Assembly: GCA_951799405.1 (NCBI GenBank)
Contig: OX637343.1
Coordinates: 1,736,001 to 1,800,000, forward strand
From: Agapetus fuscipes
Lineage: Eukaryota > Arthropoda > Insecta > Trichoptera > Glossosomatidae
Reading direction: 5' to 3'
DNA length: 64,000 bases
A model generated the notes under the pieces. It ran no database searches and was not told the origin of the DNA. It saw only the letters and a list, made by a program, of their open reading frames with translations. Shown here piece after piece: positions 29,576 through 40,789 of this stretch. Numbering within the stretch: the first letter of the stretch is position 1; each line of letters opens with the position of its first letter. The position numbers were made by a program, and so were the translations under genes.

Positions 29576-29820
29576 ATCTATAATCTAAGTTGCAAGGATA
29601 TATTCATTCAAAGCTCTCAGATGTATGCCCACAAACAAACACGTGTAGTTCGCGCTTACAAATGCTGATTGTGTACTTACAAATAAAATCCAAACCTCAA
29701 ATGAACATAAGCCCTGCAACTCTTGCCGACATTCCCTGAAACAGGGGTGACATTGGCAAAGTGAACCATTTTTTACAGTATGGGTGGTCAGCCTCATACC
29801 AACCTATAAGTCAAGGAATA
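29576..29820 (-). repeat. LINE-tail/SINE-like unit (inserted in LINE A)
   Basis: Minus strand begins TATTCCTTGACTTATAGGTT at 29820 and ends TTGCAACTTAGATTATAGAT. Lies between ORF1 and ORF2 of LINE A. Confidence 0.65.
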
Positions 29821-29934
29821 CGAGTAATAAATAACATTTAAGTATAAGAAAACAACAAAACCTTAAAAATAAATCTATACAAAAAAAGTAAAAAATGTCT
29901 TGTGCAAAAAATGTAGCAAGCCAATAAACCAACA

Positions 29935-31895
29935 TTAAAAATCAGCATTGCAGATATCATTCAAGATATCTGCAATATCATTCAAGAAATTCTTATAATA
30001 ATTTAAATAAGAATGGCATGCAATTTTATCTAAAGCATCATGGTCTTCAAATGTGATAACTTTGTCTCTCTTATTCAAGTGATAACAATTTATACATATT
30101 TTTTTATTAGATGTGCAGTTCTCAGTCAAGTGGCTTCCTGCACACTTGCCGCAAAACTCAACTTGACTTGTGCAAAATTTTGTTGTGTGACCATATTTTT
30201 GGCATTTTAAGCACTTTTTAATTTGTACAAAGTCTTCTACTTTGCAGATCGACCACATCATTTTAACTTTTTGTAATAATAATAAATTTCTTGTATCCTT
30301 GTTACAACTTATTAAGGTAAAACCACCAGTAATTGACACTGCATCAATAGTTGACACTTTGACAAAGAAACTGAAATAACAAGAATAAAACAAGTAACCA
30401 AAGATAGACATTGTGTTTATGAAATAGTATAGACATCTAGCGACACCGACAAAAACTATCCAAGGCGTCTTAACGTCATCGTCAGTCACAGCGTTCGATC
30501 CATGACGGCCGGTCGTGTTGCGCCATATTTATTATTTTCTTGTGCAATTTGTTAAGAGCAAGCCGAAAGATTAATATTGGAAAGGTACGTAATCTTTTAT
30601 AATTATGAATAAATATTAATTGGATCCTTTATATTAGAGTCTGAAGTGTGAATGCATGTCATTTAACATGACAAACAATAATTAAATATGTAAATAAGGG
30701 GTCATGTCATTTACTGATTCTTAAAACGACTGAAGATTGAGTAGTTGACATGTGCTGTCAACTAATGGATTTTCATGAAATTGATTAATATCGTATAATT
30801 GATGTGTCATCTTGCTGCTTATACATTAAATTACTCTATTATATCTTCTAAAATAATTTAAAACCGTTTTGTTCAGTAGTTGACAGGAGGTGGAACTATT
30901 AGAGATTTAGGTGTCAACTATCGAATTATTTTTCTTTCGTTTTGTAGATGCCACCGACAAAAGGAAACTATACTATGTCAACTACTGAAAATAACAAGTG
31001 TCAACTACTAAATATTTTGGTTTTTACTAGGTGCCAACTACTAAGTTACTACCCTCATTTTATTAAAAAATATATATAAAATACGCATCAGTTTTATTTA
31101 TACAATTCTTGTCATATTCTGAAAGTGTAATATATTGCGCAAATATTACCAAGTAGAAACGCCCTGTAAGATGATTTCATACCAAACTATGTCTATAGAC
31201 ATACTAATAAACCCTTAAGGTGTCATCTACTGGTGGTTTTACCTTACGAGATTTTTTCCAGAATTAAACTTATTCTTGAAAATAAAAAGAGGTTTAATAA
31301 TATCATCCTCCTTCAAAGAATTTTGAGTTTTAATAATTTCTACGCATTCCTGTAAATCAGTTATTTCTTCCGGAATGTATTTTATGATTAAATTAGGCTG
31401 GCGTTTTTTAACAACAGTGGAATTTAGATTTTTAATTTTGTTTACTTCTTTATCCAATAGATCACATTCAGATTTTGTTTCACAACTAATTACAATTTTG
31501 TTTTTGTTGATCTTAATATTTTGAATGCCAATTTTTAATTTTGCAGGATTTATTTGCTTAAAAATTTCCTCTTTAATTATTTTACCAGAGCAATCCTTTT
31601 CATCTGATTCAATTATTATTTTATGATTTTTCACAGTATTTTTGTTATCAGTGACTTTTTTATCATACATAATTTCTTAGCTCATCGAATTTTTTCTATT
31701 CCTTTCATTTTCAGAAATAATTTTATTCTTTGCATTTATCATTTCCTTGAGGTCATTAATTTCTTTTATTTGTTCCAAATTGATTGATTGTAGATCTGAA
31801 ATGGCTAGGTGAATGTCTTTTCGTAAATCATTTCGTAGATTTCCTGACATTAACGTCACATTTTCTAATTTTTTAATGGCACTTAAGAAATCCAT
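29935..31895 (-). pseudogene. LINE A: ORF1, split by a DNA element
   Basis: 31895-31677 is a coiled coil (MDFLSAIKKLENVTLMSGNL). A TAA codon in frame separates it from 31670-31247 (KIIIESDEKDCSGKIIKEEI ... FNSGKNLV). The element at 30315-31244 then intervenes. From 30312 the frame resumes with ISCNKDTRNLLLLQKVKMMW and three zinc knuckles (CLKCQKYGHTTKFC, CGKCAGSHLTENC, CINC...), then the conserved DHDALDKIACHSYLNY end. Removing the element with one TA joins the two halves in frame. Nucleic-acid-binding ORF1 of an I/R1-like LINE. Confidence 0.75.
30315..31244. mobile_element. TA-flanked DNA transposon derivative with reiterated TGTCAACTACT motif
   Basis: 930 bp, flanked by TA on both sides (30313-30314, 31245-31246), with terminal inverted repeats AGGTAAAACCACCAGTA, a Tc1/mariner- or pogo-type signature. 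At least nine copies of a TGTCAACTACT-like phrase in both orientations lie inside. A possible leader exon (GGAAAG/GTACGT donor near 30587) and an acceptor (TTTTGTAG/ATG, 30947) precede a 43-codon ORF (30948-31079, MPPTKGNYTMSTTE), which may be what remains of a transposase start. Confidence 0.7.
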
Positions 31896-32620
31896 ATTTA
31901 CTTTGATATATATATATTTTTTTTAAATAGAATTAAACGCACAAATATCCCTTGAACGGAATGACGAACTTGGCTGCAACACTTATGTAAAGCATGGAAG
32001 GTAGAAAATTCGAAAAAAATTCAAATCAAATTTCGTAGTGCAAACGTTCTTCCATAGAAATTTTATAAACAAAAGCAGAACGATACTGAAAAAAATACAT
32101 ACAAATCACCGAAAATCCAAAATATTTTCTTCAAAACCAGCAGAAAAACACTATTTTGACACAAAAATTTACTGTTTCAGCGTTTTCATCCCGTAGAGTA
32201 TTAAGCTCTTCACAATATTCATGCAGCATTTTTTATTATTATAATTTTATGGTAATTTTTCGTATGAAAACACATTAAAAAAAAAAAATAAACAGCCAAA
32301 CAAATGGCACTTTGTATGAAAATTTATGATAAACACAAAAACCCCACTAGTCCTCCAGCAAAAACCACACAAACACACACCAACAACGTTCAATCGCCCA
32401 AACTCCAATCAATCCTCAGTCCAATCAACAATTATTAACAAAATATGCACAAAACCCGAAAAGATGTACGGAGCGCACACAAACACGTCCGCTTGCCACA
32501 AAGGTTCAAATTCAAACCTATATAAGGGGAAGATATATTGTGGATTGACCATAGTTAATAGACCTGTGAAGCTTATAAAATAACACTCAAACAGAAACAT
32601 GCACTTAGGAACGTTAAAGT
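31896..32620. other. LINE A 5' region and unassigned AT-rich DNA
   Basis: 31896-31990 is the leader of LINE A. 31990-32620 shows no ORF of substance and no repeat that I could match. Confidence 0.3.
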
Positions 32621-32624
32621 TTCT

Positions 32625-32870
32625 TAGTCAAAATGTCAATTTTTTCTCGCAGAGAATCTGCACGCTGCATTTTCTCGTCATCACGTTTTAGTGCAGGAGT
32701 AATATCATCACATTTCCTTTTTTTTTGCCCCCGCACTCCGCTCAACATTTTCTTTGTTGAACTCCCGGCTCAATGACGCCAGGGCCACAGGCTCCATAAA
32801 GGGCCGATCTCCCAGGAGATCCTGCATCAACTGGAAGTATGGCCAATCTTTCACATTGTTGCCATATATA
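32625..32870 (-). pseudogene. Trihelix/SANT-type protein tail
   Basis: Minus strand from 32867: NVKDWPYFQLMQDLLGDRPF with MEPVALASLSREFNKENVER, then, past a nine-A run that shifts the frame, KCDDITPALKRDDEKMQ. The W.YF..M..LLG.RP pattern is the usual exon after a trihelix (Myb/SANT-like) domain in insect proteins. The DNA-binding exon is not found next to it. Confidence 0.5.
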
Positions 32871-32922
32871 TATAATTATGTTGATAGGTTTTTCGGGTAA
32901 TCCGTTAATTTGCTATTTTCTA

Positions 32923-32962
32923 GCCGACGTTTCGGATCGGTATCACGATCCTTCATCAGGGC
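32923..32962 (-). ncRNA. Hammerhead-like motif (divergent family)
   Basis: Minus strand: GCC, CTGATGA, A, GGATCG/CGATCC hairpin with loop TGATAC, GAAAC, GTC, GGC. Stem I is GCC/GGC. The leader after it does not match the MxFHxVN family, so this belongs to another element. Confidence 0.5.
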
Positions 32963-33098
32963 GGTCCTTCTGTGTGTAGGGTTGGCCTTGTAGATTTACT
33001 AGTAAAGAGGACAGAATCAGGAACAATCACACACACCCTCTATCGTGAATAATATAAAAGTAGTACACTTTGTGGATTTTTTAAATTTTTGGTGACCC

Positions 33099-33690
33099 TC
33101 AACACAAAGCCAAGATTCTGTACGATTTGTTGATTATATCATCATAGTGACTTCGAAAGCTTAGCTCTGAGTCGAGAGTTATACCTAGGTCCTTAATAAC
33201 TTTGACACTTTTTATGTTGGTATTATTTATAGGAAGGTTTTTTTGTTTTGGGTATGGATTGGGATCGACAGTTTGTTCAGTACTGTCGTCACATGGACAG
33301 GTGTCAACTTCCAGTAGATGAAATCTACGTAAGTAGCTCCGAAAAACTCCATGCCCAGTCAGAACCTTAGTACTCTCGAACGTTGGGGAAGTGATTTTGG
33401 CCAACTTCTGTGCCTCTTCGATTTTTAGAAGGAACCTTTTTGTTGTGCTTCCAGCAGTATCACGCAAATACTTAGTGTTCCACGCCGAGAAAGTCGTCAA
33501 TTTGAGCTCCTGTCTTGCAAAACTTATAGGGTATCTATCGTACACTGGTCGACTCTTCAAGCAGCTAGCGGCTCTTGCGAGTTCGTCAGCGCGGTCGTTT
33601 CCAGGGTCACCAGAATGCCCCTTGACCCAGCGGAATATGATGTGGTTGCCGCCATCTCTGGCTCGGTCGCACAGCGAGAAGATTCATAAT
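33099..33690 (-). pseudogene. I/R1-like LINE RNase H end joined to another LINE fragment
   Basis: From 33660: HIIFRWVKGHSGDPGNDRAD, ELARAASCLKSRPVYDRYPI and TKVLTGHGVFRSYLRRFHLL, the RNase H and following HTGH/zinc region of I-like elements. After CPCDDSTEQTVD (about 33270) the frame switches to NTNIKSVKVIKDLGITLDSE, the post-RT region of a different LINE. The intact LINE B is inserted at 33676. Confidence 0.7.
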
Positions 33691-34094
33691 TCATAATTCA
33701 TAATTCATAAGGTCTTTATTGTTTTTTATCAATATGTACAAAGTATTACAATAAAAATAAATTTTAAAAATCTAATTACAATAAATACTCCCCAAAGTAA
33801 GCATAGCTTGTGTTTTGGGGAGGATTCCAACTTATCTTAACTTAAAATTAATCACTTAATAGATAAAAATCATAAAAAACAAAAATAATATATACACCAT
33901 TTAGTCATTTACTCAGCAAAAACAGAAAGACAAAAAATAAAATAAAATAACATAAAGAGGTAACATGTTTAAATAGAAAATACAGAAATAGGAATTATAC
34001 ATATACACACATGTAGATATATGAAAAAAATAACAAAAATAATAATGATAAGAATAATATACAAAAAACCAATCAAATATAAACACTCAACTAT

Positions 34095-37000
34095 TTACAC
34101 CTCTTTCAAATATTTGCTGATCATGTACTTAATGGCCCTAGGATCTGCGTGCTTATCATGCTTATACCTGGAAAAAAGTGCATTGTACCACCTTACACCC
34201 AAATAATCGTAGTGATGTTGGCCGGTTGCTGTATTCTTTCTAGGAACTTTGATTAGAAGCGACTCTCTACGCGATCTACCACTCGGGATTACAATATCCC
34301 CCGGATTATATCCGTGGATAAAGTAATCCTTATGAACTTGGTAGAGAGCCGCTCTCTTATACAATTGGTCAATTGTTAGCACCGGAAAGTCATGATATAA
34401 TTGCAATGTGGAATAGTCGAAAGGCTTCTTTAACATTATTTTGATAACCATTCTCTGCACCACCCTAAGAGGCTCGAGTGTTGTTTTAAATGTGCCGCCC
34501 CATCCGACCATTCCATACTGCATCAATGACTGTCCAAGCGCAAAATAGGTAGACTTCAAAGTTTTTACCTCTAGAATATCTCTAATTTTGCGGAATACAT
34601 AGTAAATTTTCCTTAATCTTTCAATAGTTGTTTCTACATGCTCCTTCCATCTAATTCTGGAATCTATTTTAATACCTAGATATTTAACACTTTCCGCTTG
34701 AGAAATTAGGGGGCATGAGCAGGAGCACGCAGTTCCACTGACCAAGAAGTTAGTACAGCTATGTATTGCTATACTAAGTGAAAAAGGAAGACCCCTATTG
34801 TAGAGAGAGAATGGAATAAAATTTGTTTTTTCGGTATTCAGAGACAGGAAATTTTTGTCGAACCAATTTTTAAGTATGGTTAATTCCACGTTCGTTCTGC
34901 GAACCACCTCTACCCATGACCCTCCCCTCACAATCATAGCCGTATCATCAGCAAAGGACAGGATTGAGGATGTGATCGGCAGAGAGAATATCTCATTGAC
35001 ATAAATAATAAACAATATTGGTCCAAGGACGGTGCCTTGCGGAATTCCGAATCGCGTTATTTTTCTAGAGCTTACTATCTTATTAATGCGTACCTGCTGA
35101 GTTCTATACTGCATGAAACTGCAAATCCATTTCCTCACACTGCCACATATTCCAATCCTGTTTAATTTGTTCAATAGGCCAGTATGGCTAACGCTATCAA
35201 ATGCCTTCCTTAGGTCGATAAATACACCCAGACATTTCTCTCCGGCATCTAGTGCCCCGTACACTATGGAAGTCAACCTTGATATGGCGTCGTCCGTGCC
35301 AACACCCGTTCTAAAACCGAACTGATTTTTATTAAGTAAACCCTCTCCATTAATAAAATCTATGAGCTGTTTTTTCACTATTTTTTCGAAGATTTTCGAG
35401 ATATTGGACGTGAGAGTTATAGGTCTATAATTCGATATATTACATGCATCCCCCGACTTGAAAATTGGTGTCACCACACCAACTTTGTACACCTCAGGAA
35501 ATACACCATTATTCAGGCTGACATTTACTATGTGCGTGATGGGCCCCGACAGAGATGTTGAATTCTGCTTCAAAATATCCACAGATATTCTATCATAGCC
35601 AGGAGAGGATCCTCCTTTCATATCCTTTATAATATTTAATACCGTCTCGGAATTTATTGGCTGAAATATGTTGAACCCTGGATCGATGAGAGAATCGGGT
35701 TCTATTTCCCCGTAAGTGAAATTTGGATCTATCTGTCGAGCCAGATTTTCACCTACATCTGCAAAAAACTCATTAAAGCTATTAGCCATTTCAATTGGAT
35801 GTTGTGTGAGTTCCATTGTTTTACCATCAACAATTATCCTTTTTATCTGTGATTTCTTCTTTTTCTTATTAATAATCTCATTTATGGATTGCCATACATG
35901 TTTTATATTACTGCCAGCTTGTTCAACCTTCCTAGAGAAGTAATCAATCTTGACCCTTCTTATTAACAGTGTCAGCATGTTTCGATACCTTTTGTACCTG
36001 TCACTGACATTAGTGTCGCCAGGATGTCTCCGCATAATCTTATACAGCTTTTCTTTGTTTCGTATTGAAACCACCAAACCATGTGTGATCCATGGCTTCA
36101 GTCTATTATATTTGGAGGATTTGTTGCTTTGTCTCCGCACAGATATTTGCTCAACACTCGCCAAATAATCTTCAACAATATCGTGAAAATTCTTAGCACA
36201 TATATTTGCATCAAAAGAATCATAAACAGACTTCCAACTTTCATTCATCAGTCTCATTTTCAAATCCTCCAAATTAATCTTTTTTATTGGTTCATCATGT
36301 CGTACAGTATCATTTAATGCATTATTACTATTCATCAATCTCTGTATGAACAAAGACGTGTGATGATCCGTAATGTCACTCTTCCAAACAACAGTACATA
36401 TGTCCTCAAGTTTGCTCAGTGGCGTATTGGACCAGAAATGGTCCAGACAGGACGGAGTTTGCCCATCCACCTCTCTGCTATATAAATTTGTACACAATTT
36501 AAAATTTAGTTCTGCTAGTGCGTTCATATATTCATTCTTTACAGTACTTATGCAAGTTTTTGCCACATTTACATTAAAATCGCCCACAATAATCACATTC
36601 ATACTTCGACATTCATTTAGTAGCATCCTAAGTTCGTTAATAAATTCATTAACATTTGATTGGTGTGTTCTATATACAGAGATTATGCGATACAAAACGT
36701 TATTCTTATAATAATCAATCTGTAGACAATTAACATTATTCATGATAATCTCTTTAACTCTTATATTATCATTATTACCGCGCACAAACACAACAATTCC
36801 ACTATTTTTATTTATATAATAATTACTACGGAAATATGAGTAATTTGGAATATCAAACGGTTCACTCCACTCATTTAGATGCGCTTCACAGAGTACAATC
36901 AAATCAGGCAATCTATTAAGACAACTCAAATTTACTAGAAAACAATCCAGATTCTTTCGTATACTCCTAATATTTTGTTGTAATATAAATAGAGCATCAT

Positions 37001-37106
37001 CTTCACATTTAGAATTTATAACATCATTACACTCCAATGCCGTATGACACTCGTATTGAGCTATATTATACTGATTATCCACCTCATGCAAAAAGTCTGG
37101 ATTCAT
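34095..37106 (-). CDS. LINE B ORF2: endonuclease and reverse transcriptase, 1003 aa
   Basis: Open from ATG 37106 with no internal stop. Endonuclease (residues 40-255): LQQNIRS at 42-48, LCEAHL with Glu at about 74, VGDFNVN at 174-180, SDITDHH at 243-249. RT (about 490-790): SNYRPITL, FIDLRKAFDS (630s, first Asp), FGIPQGTVLGPILF (686-699), SFADDTAM with the FADD box at 718-721. The C-terminal region has VKYLGIKIDSRIRWKEH and LMQYGMVGWGG. All catalytic motifs are present, so it may be competent. It would nick target DNA and copy the LINE RNA. ORF1 lies 410 nt upstream. Confidence 0.9.
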   Translation of the reverse strand: MNPDFLHEVDNQYNIAQYECHTALECNDVINSKCEDDALFILQQNIRSIRKNLDCFLVNLSCLNRLPDLIVLCEAHLNEWSEPFDIPNYSYFRSNYYINKNSGIVVFVRGNNDNIRVKEIIMNNVNCLQIDYYKNNVLYRIISVYRTHQSNVNEFINELRMLLNECRSMNVIIVGDFNVNVAKTCISTVKNEYMNALAELNFKLCTNLYSREVDGQTPSCLDHFWSNTPLSKLEDICTVVWKSDITDHHTSLFIQRLMNSNNALNDTVRHDEPIKKINLEDLKMRLMNESWKSVYDSFDANICAKNFHDIVEDYLASVEQISVRRQSNKSSKYNRLKPWITHGLVVSIRNKEKLYKIMRRHPGDTNVSDRYKRYRNMLTLLIRRVKIDYFSRKVEQAGSNIKHVWQSINEIINKKKKKSQIKRIIVDGKTMELTQHPIEMANSFNEFFADVGENLARQIDPNFTYGEIEPDSLIDPGFNIFQPINSETVLNIIKDMKGGSSPGYDRISVDILKQNSTSLSGPITHIVNVSLNNGVFPEVYKVGVVTPIFKSGDACNISNYRPITLTSNISKIFEKIVKKQLIDFINGEGLLNKNQFGFRTGVGTDDAISRLTSIVYGALDAGEKCLGVFIDLRKAFDSVSHTGLLNKLNRIGICGSVRKWICSFMQYRTQQVRINKIVSSRKITRFGIPQGTVLGPILFIIYVNEIFSLPITSSILSFADDTAMIVRGGSWVEVVRRTNVELTILKNWFDKNFLSLNTEKTNFIPFSLYNRGLPFSLSIAIHSCTNFLVSGTACSCSCPLISQAESVKYLGIKIDSRIRWKEHVETTIERLRKIYYVFRKIRDILEVKTLKSTYFALGQSLMQYGMVGWGGTFKTTLEPLRVVQRMVIKIMLKKPFDYSTLQLYHDFPVLTIDQLYKRAALYQVHKDYFIHGYNPGDIVIPSGRSRRESLLIKVPRKNTATGQHHYDYLGVRWYNALFSRYKHDKHADPRAIKYMISKYLKEV

Positions 37107-37516
37107 GATTCGTGATAAAATAGTTCACTAGTAAGTACATCATTATTACAGGGTATCCCATAATACCACAAATAACTATCGCACATAAAAATCATCATTA
37201 TTTCAAACAGTACAGATGTCACAGCATCTTCAAGCAGCACAAAACATATAATGTCATGTATGATATTATGAAATAATAGTAAACAATGAAATAGAACCGA
37301 CCCAATGCTACGCTCACGGCGCACAACAAATATGCAGCGAGTGGCGGTATCCGCACACGGCGTATAGCACAGTACACACACGGGACCATTGCAATTTACA
37401 GATCGGCCCATTGTACTAAAATGTCGATCACGCGCTTTACATAAAAATACCTTAAAAACAAAACAACATAACGAAAGTAAGTCTAAAAAGCAGAAATACA
37501 CTATATTAAATATTAG

Positions 37517-38917
37517 TCAATAATCAATCTTCTCTTTTGCAATTTGCAATACCCTAGCGTATGATGGGCAAGATTTTTTGTCCATAGCATTGTGGCAATG
37601 GTCAATATTTATCCCCCTTTTTTCCGCTTCAATCTTACAATTGATGCACTCTGCTTGTTTAGAACGTTTGTCGCAATTTATAAATTTGTGATTTCCCCCA
37701 CAATGAGAGCACTTCGCCGGTTCTGCCTTTTTTGTGCAGTAGTTGGCGGAGTGCATGAAATTCAGACAGTGGTAGCATTGTGTAACTGGGTTGGCATCCA
37801 CAACTGTGATTCTTTGATATCCCAGAAATATCTTCTGTTTCTCCGTGAGGTGTTTTCTCACTTCAGTAGACGTCTCTACCAATAGATGCGCTAGCCCCGG
37901 GCTACCTCTCACCTTGATCACCCTCTTAATAACAAAGTCTTTGTGGTCCTTCAAAATATCCTGCAATTCCCCATTCTGCATCTTAATGTCATTCCATAGG
38001 GTCTCATTATTATTCTCCGAACTGACGTTTCTCAGCACAATCCAAGGTTTCCTTTTTTTTAAAAATTCGGCTGTAAGCTTATCCGATAACCTTTCTTGAA
38101 TTATTTGCTTTAGTATGTCCGCATCAGACTTTGAAGGACAGGTAATGAGACACCCACTGCTTCCTTTACTTCCCTTGATCTTTCTCATTCCACAAATTCC
38201 TATTCCTAGGAGTTTAACATCCAATTTGTCCTTAAGTATTTTCTCCACCTGCTCAGGTAATAATTCCTTTTGCGTATCTCTACCACGCACTATGATCGTA
38301 TATCGCTTTTCAAAATGATTCTTCGATGAGATACTTAGTTCTCTCTGAGATTTGCCTCCAACAATTGGTATCACTGCATCTCTTATATCCTTCAAATCCT
38401 CCGACACCTTGTCCACCATCGGTGTCATCATCTCAATCTTGCCTAATTTTTTCTCATTTGCCAAAATCAGCTTCGCCACCTCTTTGTACATGCAATTCAT
38501 TTCATCATACTTTTCTGCAAAGAAGGAGAGAGATTCCTTTATCTCTTTTAATTCTACCTTCAGCTCCCTCATCTCCCTTAACAGCAGGAGTGTGTCTGCC
38601 GAAGGCGACTCCACGGTTGGGGAGGGGGATATTGTTGGTGAAGACGATGATGATGATGCCCGGACGGGTGGATTAGGCAATACACCCTTGCTCTTTTTGA
38701 GATGTTGAGCCAATGCCTCGGAAGATGGGTTGGGGCCCAGCTTTGATGTTCTTGGGTCCTCTAGCCTGCACGAGTCACACATAAATTGCGACCTTGTCCT
38801 TGTGGACATTCTTTCGGCTGCTTGACGCTGGCATGAGTGGTGGTATGACTCATAGCACCTGGAGCATTTTAAAGCTTTTTTTGGGCTCAATTCCTCGGAG
38901 CATATACGGCACTTCAT
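37517..38917 (-). CDS. LINE B ORF1: PHD finger and CCHC knuckle protein
   Basis: I start at the Met at 38917 (MKCRICSEELSPKKALKCSR), because the upstream extension is translated from a T17/A17 run. N-terminal C4HC3-type finger (CRIC, CSRCYESYHHSC, CDSC; residues 3-52), Ser/Pro-rich linker, a coiled coil (ELKVELKEIKESLSFFAEKY), an RRM-like middle, then C-terminal knuckles (CYHCLNFMHSANYC, CSHCGGNHKFINC, CINC...HC...C). Typical RNA-binding ORF1 architecture. Intact. Confidence 0.88.
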   Translation of the reverse strand: MKCRICSEELSPKKALKCSRCYESYHHSCQRQAAERMSTRTRSQFMCDSCRLEDPRTSKLGPNPSSEALAQHLKKSKGVLPNPPVRASSSSSSPTISPSPTVESPSADTLLLLREMRELKVELKEIKESLSFFAEKYDEMNCMYKEVAKLILANEKKLGKIEMMTPMVDKVSEDLKDIRDAVIPIVGGKSQRELSISSKNHFEKRYTIIVRGRDTQKELLPEQVEKILKDKLDVKLLGIGICGMRKIKGSKGSSGCLITCPSKSDADILKQIIQERLSDKLTAEFLKKRKPWIVLRNVSSENNNETLWNDIKMQNGELQDILKDHKDFVIKRVIKVRGSPGLAHLLVETSTEVRKHLTEKQKIFLGYQRITVVDANPVTQCYHCLNFMHSANYCTKKAEPAKCSHCGGNHKFINCDKRSKQAECINCKIEAEKRGINIDHCHNAMDKKSCPSYARVLQIAKEKIDY

Positions 38918-39197
38918 TTTTTTTTTTTTTTTTTCAGATTCAGGTCCTTTTACACTGAACACTGTTGGTTATTGTAGATTATTAGTTGTGTAAATATTTA
39001 CATTTAAGTTTATAATATAATATCATAATTGTAACAACAATGTTGGGTGTAGTCAAATTTCAAATCAACATATTAAAAAGTCAAAAAAGTGGTTAAAAGT
39101 GCATATATAAATACCCCACTCAGTACACAAATCACAGAACACATATGGAAAAAGATTTCAAAGCCAAATTGGGCTAAAGGATTAAAAATAGCTAAAG

Positions 39198-39872
39198 TTA
39201 TAACCATTTGTAAGGAGCACAAGATTTTGTGTGTGACTTTGACAGTTCTAATCGATGGAATGAGATCTTTCGAATGATTGGGTTGAGGCTCGTGCTGTCG
39301 GCTATTGCGGTCAGGCCGGAGAGTGAGTCCACACTGGTAGAAGCCCTATAGGACGCAGTGATCCGATGTCGTCCGAGGGTTTCACATGTTTGTGGATTAA
39401 CATTCGATTCCTTCCAAAAAGTTGGGAAACAACCGGTCTTAAGGCATGCATTCATCATATTAACAATGTAATCCAGGTGAGACCCAACAGTGCGCTGGCA
39501 AATATCCGATGTAAAACTGTCCAAACCAGGAGCCTTGTTAGGATTGATACCTTGCACGGCACGCTGAACCTCGCCAGCTGTGAACAATACGTCGTCGTCA
39601 GTGTCTGGTGTCTGGAGACAGGTCATCCTGGTTCGCGAATGCATTGTTGATTCGGATGTAGAGTCATCATCGGGGAAAAAATGATCTAACAAAGCTTTAG
39701 TGGTCGCGGCTTCGCTACCATATCCTCTGCCATTGATTTTAATAGTACTTTTTATTTTTCTTTTTTTTTTCAATTGAGAGGGGAAAATCTTCAAAAGATT
39801 CCTGCCATTGTTTCCGCCGGCAGGATATGTGAGACTTTTACTCACTAAAAACCCCCCTCTGCATCTTGCCAC
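39198..39872 (-). pseudogene. R1-like LINE RT fragment
   Basis: ALLDHFFPDDDSTSESTMHS, FTAGEVQRAVQGINPNKAPG, LDSFTSDICQRTV and GCFPTFWKESNV are the RT blocks just before the palm of R1-type elements. The sequence then jumps to LSGLTAIADSTSLNPIIRKI, a distant part. The palm is missing. It lies downstream of a C-terminal fragment of the same kind of LINE, so it comes from a separate or rearranged copy. Confidence 0.7.
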
Positions 39873-39906
39873 ACCCTGGAACTGCCGTCAAGCATGACAT
39901 CAGAGT

Positions 39907-40560
39907 GTGGTGGGTCTTAACATGCACAGCATGTCTTCACATTTCAGTTGCGTCAATTGGCAAATCTACACTATCTACATCGTGCTAAGACTACTATCTA
40001 CATTTACACTACTATCAACAGAGACTACATTTTGGCGGGTCGTGTTCATCCTTCGCCTTACGCGCTCGGCATCCTCCTTCTCTCCGATCACGCGAGAGGC
40101 AAAGGTATCCCAGGCCCGCCAGTTCTCTTCTGATTGGAGCATTGACGGTACTACCATGTCCAGGTCTAGTCGATCGACCACAATGGTTGCCATTAATGAC
40201 CCCCTGTGGTCCGCCCAGGCAGGACACGACAGTAGCGTGTGCTCCACGTCATCATTTTCTGAGTCGCAGTGCCAGCATGCTGCAGTTGCTTCTTTTCCTA
40301 TTCGGTGTAGGAAAAATCCGAAACAACCGTGTCCACTCAGCATCTGCGTGAGCCAGTAGTTCAGGGGTGGAATACCTCCCCTCGTGCAGGACCGGCCTTC
40401 CAGGACTGCCAATTTGGCATCCAACGCTCCTCGCAGGGGCGTCCACAAAGGAATGGCCAATTTGGTAGCTGAGATCCAGCATCTCAGCCGCCAGGCCCTT
40501 AATCTCCTTGTTGACGCCCCTGCGGGAGCTCACAAATCTTGATAATTCTAACACCTTGTC
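39907..40560 (-). pseudogene. R1-like LINE C-terminal zinc domain
   Basis: In 40460-39975: LNYWLTQMLSGHGCFGFFLH, CWHCDSENDDVEHTLLSCPA, WADHRG. The TQ.LSGHG.F..yL block and C-x2-C-x7-H-x4-C knuckle are typical of the R1 C-terminus. Upstream codons (MLELSRFVSSRRGVNKEIKG) are in a neighbouring frame. Between 40560 and 40790 is GC-rich sequence that I cannot assign. Confidence 0.7.
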
Positions 40561-40789
40561 CTAAAGAGTACGCAAGAGGGACTCTCCCAGGACATTCAAA
40601 CGATAATTGCCCCCCCCCCAGAATCCGAGGGGCAGCCCGACGATCGCACATCGGGAGGGGATTCTCCGCCACCAGTGGCGACGGTACCCCCATGGGGTAG
40701 TTGAGTTATCGTTTCTGCCATTGATTTTGCATTGAAATTTATAATAAAATAAATAAATAAATAGGAATATGTAAATATATATGATTTAT

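Larger units (their letters stand above)
33676..39080 (-). mobile_element. LINE B: near full-length non-LTR retrotransposon
   Basis: Two long open frames (ORF1 38917-37517, ORF2 37106-34095), a 5' leader with a T17 run at 38918-38936, and a 3' UTR with a stem (CTCCCCAAAACAC ... TTTGGGGAG, 33790-33830) ending in four copies of a 7-bp repeat (ATTCATA on the plus strand, 33687-33714). It sits in the RNase H of another LINE. I found no matching flanking duplication at the 5' side, whose exact end is uncertain (38.95-39.1 kb). Confidence 0.8.
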
